Below, piece after piece: positions 52,465-60,470 of a stretch of DNA of 64,000 nt. The stretch comes from Candidatus Villigracilis proximus (GTDB lineage: Bacteria > Chloroflexota > Anaerolineae > Anaerolineales > Villigracilaceae). The notes beneath the pieces are model-generated. The model worked only from the letters and a program-made list of their open reading frames with translations. It was not told where the DNA came from and made no database searches. Every line of letters starts with the position of its first letter. Position 1 is the first letter of the stretch. The position numbers and the translations under genes were made by a program. The stretch covers positions 62,001-126,000 of the forward strand of contig JADKBB010000001.1 in assembly GCA_016715195.1 (NCBI GenBank). The letters are read 5' to 3'.

Positions 52465-54672
52465 ATGACAGTCAAAATTCAAGTAAATCAGCAAAAAATT
52501 CAAGTTTCTTCCCCAATTTACACCTGGGTTTGGGATGCGCAGACCGATTTTTTCCATTTGTATGATTCAGAAAACCGCCTGATTTCCCGTGCGCGCTATC
52601 AACCACTGATCATCACCACGAACGATCAAGCGGAATTACAACTCCCAAACCGTACCTTCGAAATCAAAGATGACCGCATCTCGATCACATACCACGCGGA
52701 AAAAAGCGCATCACACCTAACTGTGAGCTGGCTCTTCAAAACAGACTTTATCTCCCTCGAACAGTTACACTACGAATCCTCCGAAGCACAGGATATTATC
52801 CAGATCGTCTATTTCCCCGAGATTGACGGCCGCTCTTACAAACCGTCAATGTACAGTCATTACGCAGTTGTGCCGGGACTTTGCATGAGTTCCAGCATCA
52901 GTCCCATCGTGGACTTACATTCCAGATTATCAGTCACCACCATCCTCGGCTCTGGCGCCATGCGCGGACCCGGACTCACGCAGCAGTGGGGATTACCCGC
53001 GCATTACTTTTGCACATTCAATACTTCAGATCAATGGAATGCGATCGGCGCAAAAAAATTACAATCAGGCGCCGCCTGTTGGGGACTCTCTGAATTACCG
53101 CAAGGTGATTTCAGGCTCGATATCCGCGAGATCGCATTAAGTCCGGTCTTAAATCTGCGGGGTGATATTTGGAAACATATAAAGACTCCGGGAACTCTAA
53201 AACTTGGCTTTTCTTTTTTGATCACTTTCGGCACACAATATCATGAAGCCATTCGCAATTACTACAAAATCTTGCGGCGTGAAAAGATCATTTCACCTAA
53301 AAATGCATCGCTGACCCAAAAGAAAAAAGATATTTTACTTTCGCCGCAATACAACACCTGGGGCGTAGAGTCATCTCTTGCCATGAAACCCGAAGCGTTG
53401 ACAGAAGAAATCGTCAAAGACATCTTTAATAAATTTCAACGTTCAGGCATGAAGGCGCGTACCTTTGTCATTGACGATAAATGGGAAGGTCACTACGGTG
53501 AGTTAAAGCATGATGAAGCCCGCTTCCCGCAATTTGAATCCCTGCTTGAAAATATTCGCAAGCAAGGCTTTTACATCGGCCTATGGGCGGCCTTCCTGCG
53601 CTGTCAGGATCCGTCTGCTTTGGGGTTGGACGAATCGAATCTATTGCAAACCCCCGAAGGTAAACCTCTCTGGCTTGCGCATCAAACCTCACGCTATGGC
53701 ATCTTTGATGTGACTCAGCCCATTGTCCAAGAAGTGTTAAGCGAACGCGCCAGACAGTTCATCCGCCGTTATAACCCAGACCTGATCAAATTTGACTTTG
53801 GCTATGAACTGCCATCGCTAGACATCGCCGCTCCCGCCGACTTGAATTGGGCAGGTGAACGTCTGCTCCAAAAAGGCTTGGAAGTTGTGGTTGGCGGAAT
53901 GAAACAGGAAAATCCAGACCTCGTTATTATGTATTACGGCCTTTCTCCTTTGCTGATCTACTATTACGATTTACACACCCCCGATGACCTTGTCTACTGC
54001 ATCGGAGATTACGATCTTGAAACCAATCGCCGCATCTTCTTCAGCAGCCTGTGCGGTGAACTCGGTATGCCAACTTATAGCTCCTCCGGCTATGACTGGG
54101 AATCTGCGTTGGACATCTGGTTTGACTCCGCGCCGTCCGGTACACTTGGCTCGCTACACTGCTTCGACGGTGATGAAAACAGCGACGGTCCAAAAGATGA
54201 GATCATCGCAAAATTCAACGGGCTTTCTGCCATCCTGCGCAAGCAAGCGGACTTTCATACCTATCCAATCGATGTAAAATGGCAGGGTGGTTTGCGTGCA
54301 GGGTTTTCCCCATCCTGGGAGCGCATCGAAGATGATAAAACCGTTCTCATCGCATTACGTACACATCGCTTCGATGGCAAGCCCTCCATCAAAACCTACA
54401 AAGATATTCTCGATACTGATATTATGCTGGTCGTCGCATCCATGACAGACTCAAGCATCGCCGAATCGCATCGTCTGGGCATTGTCCCGTTTGGAGATGG
54501 AGTCTGCACGATCAAACATATAACGCTGCATCAAACCGCAAAACTTATCGAGCATTATTTCAGCGGACGTCAATTTGAAACACAAGTCACATGCTCAAAT
54601 AATGAGCTGCAGATCGCGCTTCAACAAACACGTAAAAACGAAATCCTTGAATGGATCGAAATCATTTTCTAA
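52465..54672 (+). CDS. Clan GH-D/GH36-like alpha-galactosidase-type glycosidase
   Basis: 735 residues from the ATG at 52465 (AGGA 10 bases upstream). N-terminal beta-sandwich (about 1-280), then a TIM barrel: TFVIDDKWEGHYGE (333-346) and ARFPQFESLLENIRKQGFYIGLWAAF resemble the GH36/GH27 layout, with the probable nucleophile Asp444 in LIKFDFGYELP and acid/base candidate in YCIGDYDLETNRR. GH31 is the alternative family. No signal peptide, so it acts on imported sugar in the cytoplasm. The adjacent galT gene supports galactose release. Confidence 0.75.
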   Translation: MTVKIQVNQQKIQVSSPIYTWVWDAQTDFFHLYDSENRLISRARYQPLIITTNDQAELQLPNRTFEIKDDRISITYHAEKSASHLTVSWLFKTDFISLEQLHYESSEAQDIIQIVYFPEIDGRSYKPSMYSHYAVVPGLCMSSSISPIVDLHSRLSVTTILGSGAMRGPGLTQQWGLPAHYFCTFNTSDQWNAIGAKKLQSGAACWGLSELPQGDFRLDIREIALSPVLNLRGDIWKHIKTPGTLKLGFSFLITFGTQYHEAIRNYYKILRREKIISPKNASLTQKKKDILLSPQYNTWGVESSLAMKPEALTEEIVKDIFNKFQRSGMKARTFVIDDKWEGHYGELKHDEARFPQFESLLENIRKQGFYIGLWAAFLRCQDPSALGLDESNLLQTPEGKPLWLAHQTSRYGIFDVTQPIVQEVLSERARQFIRRYNPDLIKFDFGYELPSLDIAAPADLNWAGERLLQKGLEVVVGGMKQENPDLVIMYYGLSPLLIYYYDLHTPDDLVYCIGDYDLETNRRIFFSSLCGELGMPTYSSSGYDWESALDIWFDSAPSGTLGSLHCFDGDENSDGPKDEIIAKFNGLSAILRKQADFHTYPIDVKWQGGLRAGFSPSWERIEDDKTVLIALRTHRFDGKPSIKTYKDILDTDIMLVVASMTDSSIAESHRLGIVPFGDGVCTIKHITLHQTAKLIEHYFSGRQFETQVTCSNNELQIALQQTRKNEILEWIEIIF

Positions 54673-54684
54673 AAAGGAATCACC

Positions 54685-55763
54685 ATGTTAAATAATCCGC
54701 ATCGCCGCTATAACGCCCTCACGGGTGAGTGGGTGCTCGTCTCACCGCACCGCGCCAAACGCCCCTGGCTTGGGCAGGTCGAAAAACTTTCGCCCGAAAC
54801 GCTCCCGACCTATGACCCAACTTGTTATCTTTGTCCGCGTAACGAACGCGCCGGCGGAGTCTTCAACCCTGATTACACCGGCACATTTGCTTTTGAAAAC
54901 GACTTTGCAGCTTTGCTTCCCAATCCCGTAGAGGATGAGCCACTTCGACTGAACTCAGTGCAGGCTCCGCATCTTCCCACCCGTTACTTGTTTCTGCTCC
55001 CGAGCAGGGACATTGTCTGGTGGTTTGTTTTTCTCCCCGTCACGATCTAACCTTACCCGAGCTGGATCTGCCAGCCGTTGAAAATGTCCTCTCCACTTGG
55101 GCTAAACATTCCGCAGACATGGCCGCAGAAGATTACATTCAGTATGTGCAAGTCTTTGAGAATAAAGGCGCCATGATGGGATGTTCCAATCCGCACCCGC
55201 ACAGTCAGCTTTGGGCACAGTCTCAACTGCCAAATGAGATCGTCAAAGAACTCGCCACACAAACGGAATATTTCAAACAGAATAACCGTCCGCTTTTGGT
55301 GGACTATGTGCAGGAAGAACACAAACGCAAAGATCGCATTTTATTTTCCAATGACCATTTCACAGCGCTTGTCCCATATTGGGCGGTCTGGCCGTTTGAG
55401 GTGTTGGTCACCGCGCATCGTCCGTCCGCATCATTGAAGGAATTATCTTCAACTGAAATCTCTGCTTTGGCTGAAGTCTTCAAGCAGGTCACCACCCGTT
55501 ACGACAACCTGTTTGAGATTTCCTTTCCCTACTCAATGGGATTCCACCAGGCTCCTGCCGATGGACAACCGCATCCCGAGTGGGTCTTGCACGCGCATTT
55601 TTATCCGCCATTGTTGCGCTCGTCCACCGTCCGCAAATTTATGGTGGGATACGAAATGCTCGCCATGCCCCAGCGTGATATCACGCCCGAAACCGCCGCC
55701 GAACGATTACGCTCCCTTTCAGATGTCCATTACAAGCATAAGTCCACCTGCGATAAAGATTAA
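54685..55763 (+). CDS. galT: Galactose-1-phosphate uridylyltransferase (apparent frameshift)
   Basis: About 360 residues in two frames joined near 54985: PHLPTR continues LLVSAPEQGHCLVVCFSPRHDLTLPEL after adding one T. Family landmarks: opening NPHRRYNALTGEWVLVSPHRAKRPW, zinc Cys pair YLCPRN, active-site GCSNPHPHSQLW (His-Pro-His), and C-terminal HPEWVLHAHFYPPLLRS. Converts galactose-1-phosphate and UDP-glucose to UDP-galactose and glucose-1-phosphate (Leloir pathway). Follows the glycosidase by 12 bases; AAAGGA precedes its ATG. galK and galE are not in the window. Confidence 0.9.
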
Positions 55764-55765
55764 AA

Positions 55766-55796
55766 ACAACCGCCTGCATTTTTTGCAGGCGGTTGT
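55766..55796. terminator. Bidirectional terminator
   Basis: 13-bp stem acaaccgcctgca/tgcaggcggttgt around ttttt, between convergent galT and the flavin-binding protein gene. Confidence 0.8.
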
Positions 55797-55800
55797 GATT

Positions 55801-56373
55801 CTACTTAAACCATTCTTCACTTAAGGCAGGCCATTCATCTGATTGGTCCGCCCGTTCTGCCCAATTCTCTTTTCCGCTCCAGGATTCGATCGCAACCGCA
55901 TAGATGGATGTGGCACGCAATTCTTTTTCCGTGATGCCGCGATATTCCTTATCTACGGTCATCGTGGGAAAATATTTACCGATCAGTCCGTACAATAACT
56001 TTTTTGCTTCTTCAGGGTCAGTCACGATGCGCGCTGTCCCAAAAAGGACAACACTGCGAAATTGAAGCGAGAACTCAATCGCAACATTCGACGGGAGCAT
56101 TTTCCCTAATTCGCTCGCTTCCATACTGACCTTTGGGTTGGTCTCAATATTCGAGCGAACCCGCCCCGCAACATTGGAATGAAAGACGATCTGATGATTT
56201 TCCTCATCGTACCAGAAGGTGCTTGGGTTAAGGAAAGGCTGCCCATCTGCAGAGGTCGCGAAATGCCCCACCTGTGCTTCCTTGAGAAAGGCGCGGATCC
56301 AGGCATCGTCTTTGGTAAGGTGCGGTCTGCGTTGAAAGGCTGTAGGCGGTTGATTCTCATAATTGCGGGGCAT
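55801..56373 (-). CDS. Pyridoxamine-phosphate-oxidase-fold (flavin-nucleotide-binding) protein
   Basis: 190 residues from the ATG at 56373 (AAGGA 8 bases upstream). Split-barrel FMN-binding fold: VGHFATSADGQPFLNPSTFWYDEENHQIVFHS and VRSNIETNPKVSMEAS are typical of NimA/PPOX-like proteins. Likely binds FMN or F420; substrate unknown. Its start overlaps the end of the upstream membrane-protein gene by 17 bases, so they are cotranscribed. Confidence 0.82.
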   Translation of the reverse strand: MPRNYENQPPTAFQRRPHLTKDDAWIRAFLKEAQVGHFATSADGQPFLNPSTFWYDEENHQIVFHSNVAGRVRSNIETNPKVSMEASELGKMLPSNVAIEFSLQFRSVVLFGTARIVTDPEEAKKLLYGLIGKYFPTMTVDKEYRGITEKELRATSIYAVAIESWSGKENWAERADQSDEWPALSEEWFK

Positions 56374-56983
56374 GATGTTTTTCCTTGACATTGTGTAATA
56401 AAAAGCGCTTGTAAATATAAAGTTGAGAAATGAAGCCGAGCAGCGCGCCGCTGACGGTGTAAGCCCAGTTGCAGGAAGTGCAGTAATAACCGACTCCGAT
56501 CTGGAAGAAGTAGATCGCTGCGCCGAAGGTTAATCCGCTTAAGATCGCAACTTCAAGGGTTTGTTGATACGAGACACTGTTGACCTTGTAAAGCGGGGGC
56601 ATGCTTTTGTTGCGCCATAAAAATGCGTCAGCAAGTTCATTGTCCTTATTGATCGCGTATTCCTTGATCTGATTCAGCGCCTGCATGGATTCGTACCATG
56701 CGGCCCGCAGACGCGCGAGCTGGATCACGGTCAGCCCGCCGAGCAGGGTGAGCACAAAGAATAATCCGCTGAATAGAATACTAAGCGTGGCGAAGTTCGT
56801 ACTGGTATCGAATATCTGAGTGCTAAAGAGTGCCGCCACCAGAGAACCAACGGCTACCAGATAAAATGAAGCGACTCGTGCGCGGTCTTCATTGGCCTGG
56901 CTGGCTGAGTTGGCGATGTATTCATATTCTGCCACCAGGATTTCATTACTAAGTTCGGGGGAGGAAGTTTTTTTTGCAGGCAT
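56357..56983 (-). CDS. Four-helix membrane protein, unrecognised
   Basis: 208 residues from the ATG at about 56983 (MPAKKTSSPELS). Two helix pairs: about 42-62 and 68-90 (FYLVAVGSLVAALFS, LSILFSGLFFVLTLLGGLTVI), and about 150-170 and 178-195, separated by a helical cytosolic part (RLRAAWYESMQALNQIKEYA). No family recognised. A TATAAT lies 6 bases before the ATG and no ribosome site is visible, again suggesting a leaderless message. The promoter is just past the terminator of the aminopeptidase gene. Confidence 0.6.
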   Translation of the reverse strand: MPAKKTSSPELSNEILVAEYEYIANSASQANEDRARVASFYLVAVGSLVAALFSTQIFDTSTNFATLSILFSGLFFVLTLLGGLTVIQLARLRAAWYESMQALNQIKEYAINKDNELADAFLWRNKSMPPLYKVNSVSYQQTLEVAILSGLTFGAAIYFFQIGVGYYCTSCNWAYTVSGALLGFISQLYIYKRFLLHNVKEKHHAPQL

Positions 56984-57009
56984 TTCCCCATTATAACGTG
57001 CTAAAAAAC

Positions 57010-57040
57010 AAACCCGATGGAATTTATCTCCATCGGGTTT
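57010..57040 (-). terminator. Terminator of the first aminopeptidase gene
   Basis: 12-bp stem aaacccgatgga/tccatcgggttt with loop atttatc; on the minus strand TTTGTTTTTTAG follows. 19 bases past the stop at 57059. Confidence 0.8.
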
Positions 57041-57058
57041 GTTTTGATGATTCAAGTC

Positions 57059-58296
57059 CTATAGATCAATTGCCCATTCACCCTGACGCATAACAGGCTC
57101 ACGCGTACCGTCTTTCTTGATGCCGTCAATGTCCATTTCTGCCGAGCCGATCATAAAGTCCGTGTGGATCAAGCTCTTGTTTCCGCCATGTGACTGGAAT
57201 TCTTCATCGGTCATATCTTCGCCGCCTGCAATTGTGTCGCGGTAGGCATTTCCGAGTGCAATGTGACACGAGGCGTTTTCGTCAAACAGGGTGTTGTAGA
57301 AAAGATGTCCACGCTGACTGATGGGCGAGCTATTGGGAACAAGTGCAGCTTCACCCAAACGACAGGCATTTTCATCGGTCTCTATTAATTTGCGCAGATC
57401 GCTTTCGCCCTTTTCGCTGTGACTTTTACCGCACGTCCATTTTCAAAGGTCAGGCTGAAATCTTCGATCAGGGCACCCATCAAATTAAGTGGACGGGTTG
57501 CACTCACCACACCGTTGACTTTATCCTTGTCCGGCAAAGTGAATACTTCCTCGGTGGGAATATTTACGATGCAGGTGATCCCATTTTTGAAGGATGCTTC
57601 CGCGCCCTGCCAGACATGTTTTTCAGGCAGACCAATTGTCAGGTCTGTGCCGGGTGCCTTGTAATGTAAGGCAGAGTAATGTTTGGCAGAAAGATAATTT
57701 TTGTATTTGATCAAATTATCCCTGTGGTCATACCATGCCTGCATGGGGTCCGGCAAGTCAACGCGGCAGGAGTTGAAGATGGCTTCCCATAATTTTGCCT
57801 GTGCATCTTCGGTCGAAAGCCCGGGGAATACTTTTCTGGCCCAGGCAGGTGACGCAGTGGCGACCACGCACCAATTCGAAACATTCTCGTACTTTCGCAG
57901 GGGTTCAAATTTTTTAGCGCGCGCTGTTCTTTCTTTGGCAATTAATTCCGGGTCGATGCCCGCCAGCAAATCGGGGTCTGTGGAATAAACTGCAAGTTCC
58001 GCTTCTCCATTTTGATAATGATCCTCATACCGCGATAACAGCCAGTTTGGAACTTCGCCTAGCGTTTCCGGGTCAGCATGTTCAAAGCGGATGCGCGAGA
58101 TGCGTTCGTCATTCCATAATACATCCACATATTTTGCGCCGGCCTTGTATGCGCTTTCTGCTACTTTTCTGATGAATGGCGCATCATCAATGATCGCGCG
58201 GATGGACAACTTCTGTCCTTTGCGCAGATTCAAACCGACTTTCACAACCACGTCGGCATACTTCGTCAGCATTCTGTCAAATTCCTGTTCGTTCAT
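57059..58296 (-). CDS. M29-family aminopeptidase (apparent frameshift)
   Basis: About 412 residues. The first frame runs MNEQEFDRMLTKYADVVVKVGLNLRKGQ to GRAVKVTAKRAKAICAN; adding one A to the AAAA run before GGGCG near 57405 gives TAKKGESDLRKLIETDENACRLGEAALVPNSSPIS in the next frame, matching the intact neighbour at 58361. Metal-site regions of M29 (thermophilic AmpS/PepS type): EEVFTLPDKDKVNGVV, GEAALVPNSSPI, LFYNTLFDENASCHIALG, HTDFMIGS. A metal-dependent cytoplasmic aminopeptidase. GAGG precedes the ATG. Confidence 0.85.
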
Positions 58297-58320
58297 GCGG
58301 CCTCTTTATGTTAATAAAAA

Positions 58321-58354
58321 AATTCCTTTCAGAAATTATATCCTGAAAGGAATT
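58321..58354 (-). terminator. Terminator of the second aminopeptidase gene
   Basis: 12-bp stem aattcctttcag/ctgaaaggaatt, followed on the minus strand by TTTTTTTATT. It separates the two tandem aminopeptidase genes. Confidence 0.75.
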
Positions 58355-58360
58355 GTGTGA

Positions 58361-59623
58361 CTAAAGTTTGAATGCCCACTCGCCTTGACGCATCACCGGC
58401 TCATGAGTTCCGTCTTTATGCACGCCGTCAATATCCATTTGTGGAGAGCCGATCATGAAGTCTACATGATTGAGGCTCACGTTTCCACCAGCGGCGATAA
58501 ACTCCTCGTCGTTCAACTCCTCTCCACCCGTCAGAGTGAAGCGGTAGGCGCGTCCAATGGCGATATGGCAGGATGCGTTCTCGTCAAATAAAGTGCTGTA
58601 GAAAAGATGTCCGCGTTTGGCGATGGGGGAACTGGCCGGTACGAGCGCCACTTCACCGAGACGATGTGAGCCTTCATCTGTATCCACCAGTTTTTGCAAA
58701 GCGGCTTCGCCCTTCTTCGCGTTGACCTTTACAATGCGTCCGTTTTCAAATGTGACTTGGAAATCTTCGATCAACGTTCCGCCATAGCTCAATGGGAAAG
58801 TTGAAGACACAACACCATCGGCGCGGTTGCGGTCAGGCAAGGTGAACACTTCCTCGGTGGGCATGTTGGCTGTGAAGGCAACGCCATTCTGTGCCATTGA
58901 TTGAGCGCTGATCCACTGATGTCCGCTGGGCAGGCCGAGGGTAAAGTCTGTGCCGGGGGCGGTGTAGTGCAGCGCAGTAAATTGTTTGGATTGTAAATAT
59001 CGGGCGCGTTCACGCAAAAATAAAATATGTTTTTCCCAGGCCGCGATCGGATCGGGCTGGTCAATGCGTGTGGTTTCAAAAATGGCTTGCCATAATTTTT
59101 CCTGCGCTTTTTCAACCGATAGATCAGGGAAAATTTTCTTCGCCCATTCCTCACCAGCTGCTGCAACCACGCACCAGTTAATGGCGTTGGTTGTCACTCG
59201 CTCGCTGATCTTGCTGGCGGCATTTAAATGTCTGGTTTGCATCATGCCAACGATCTCAGGGTCAAGCCCGCCAAGCAGGTCGGGGTTCGTGCCGGCGATG
59301 GAAAGCAGGGCATCTCCATTATTGATCATGCCCATAACCGCATCGACCATGTGGGTTGGGTATTCATCAAAAGAGTCGCGCGGCGCATGTTGGGCGCGCA
59401 GGCGCATCATTTCTTCATCGCCCCAGATCACTTCCACGTATTTTGCGCCCGCGCCATAAGCGGCTTTTGCCACTTCGCGCACCAATGGCGCAAACTGATG
59501 CGGCACACCGCGCACAGCCATATTATTGATGATCAAACGCTGTCCAGCGCGAATATTTAAACCAACTTTTACAATTGCTTCGGCATACTTTCGCAGCATT
59601 TCCTGATGGGTTTTGTCAGTCAT
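58361..59623 (-). CDS. M29-family aminopeptidase (intact)
   Basis: 420 residues. Same family as 57059-58296 and roughly half identical: EEVFTLPDRNRADGVVSSTF, GEVALVPASSPIAKRGHLFY, LFDENASCHIAIGRAYR, NHVDFMIGSPQMDIDG. These contain the Glu/His/Asp residues that bind the two metal ions. Likely releases N-terminal residues from peptides in the cytoplasm. Tandem duplication with later divergence is the simplest origin; a terminator between them suggests separate expression. Confidence 0.9.
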   Translation of the reverse strand: MTDKTHQEMLRKYAEAIVKVGLNIRAGQRLIINNMAVRGVPHQFAPLVREVAKAAYGAGAKYVEVIWGDEEMMRLRAQHAPRDSFDEYPTHMVDAVMGMINNGDALLSIAGTNPDLLGGLDPEIVGMMQTRHLNAASKISERVTTNAINWCVVAAAGEEWAKKIFPDLSVEKAQEKLWQAIFETTRIDQPDPIAAWEKHILFLRERARYLQSKQFTALHYTAPGTDFTLGLPSGHQWISAQSMAQNGVAFTANMPTEEVFTLPDRNRADGVVSSTFPLSYGGTLIEDFQVTFENGRIVKVNAKKGEAALQKLVDTDEGSHRLGEVALVPASSPIAKRGHLFYSTLFDENASCHIAIGRAYRFTLTGGEELNDEEFIAAGGNVSLNHVDFMIGSPQMDIDGVHKDGTHEPVMRQGEWAFKL

Positions 59624-59857
59624 AAGGCCTCAATGAAACAGAATAAACCTAGTATAGCACGGAGGATTAATTTTCGCCTTGCATTTTCATTTTGGATGAA
59701 ACCCCGCTTCACTCTTAACGTTGATCCTGCTCTTACAACCCAAACAGAGTCAGCGCCGCAAGCGACTTTCTCATTAAGTTTGGAGATATACTGTGCATAC
59801 ATTTCAACGGTTTGTATTGCGCAGTCTTGATTCTTTGACTTTCGATATGGAGGTTTT

Positions 59858-60382
59858 ATGCAGCACCCACTCGAATTTATTCCGCAGTATGTACGAAAAC
59901 CAATGTTTTACACATTCTTTGCGTTAACCGTTTTGATCTTCGGCGTCTTTAGCGCGGCCGAGCCATTTTTACGTACGCCCGCCGCACCGAGCGGAATTGT
60001 CTCATTTGAACTGGCGCGTGATGTGAACACCGCCCAATCCATGATCGATTCGTGGGATGCCAATGCGCGCCTGTATGCCGCGTTTGGCCTCGGCTTCGAT
60101 TATCTTTTTATGCCCACGTACGCACTTGCTCTTTCATTAGGGCTTTTACTCGCCAGTAGTAACAAGACCGGGTTTTATCATACCTTTGCCGCATGGATGG
60201 GTTGGGGCGCATTTGCCGCCGCCTTATTTGATGCAGTTGAAAATTATGCGCTTTGGAAGGAATTGATCAACGGCGCCTTTTCACCTTATCCAGAGATCGC
60301 AGCATTTTGCGCAACAATAAAGTTTATGTTGTTGATCGTTGGGTTGATCACTGCATTATCAAGCCGCTTGTTCCGAAATTAA
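59858..60382 (+). CDS. Small membrane protein, unrecognised
   Basis: 174 residues with four hydrophobic segments (about 16-35, 82-100, 108-126, 148-168). Start MQHPLEFIPQYVRKPMF; the GGAGG 5 bases before the ATG is strong. Similar uncharacterised four-helix proteins occur in many bacteria; no catalytic residues stand out. The 230 bases upstream hold no gene I can support. Confidence 0.6.
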   Translation: MQHPLEFIPQYVRKPMFYTFFALTVLIFGVFSAAEPFLRTPAAPSGIVSFELARDVNTAQSMIDSWDANARLYAAFGLGFDYLFMPTYALALSLGLLLASSNKTGFYHTFAAWMGWGAFAAALFDAVENYALWKELINGAFSPYPEIAAFCATIKFMLLIVGLITALSSRLFRN

Positions 60383-60441
60383 ATTGCACGATACAGAATC
60401 AAAAAGAGAGGAACGTAAGTATCCTCTCTTTCATATCTTCC

Positions 60442-60469
60442 TTATTACTTATTACTTATTACTTATTAC
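60442..60469. repeat. Tandem heptamer TTATTAC x4
   Basis: Four exact copies of TTATTAC ending 2 bases before the histidine-kinase stop codon, in the gap between two convergent genes. Confidence 0.85.
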
Positions 60470-60470
60470 T

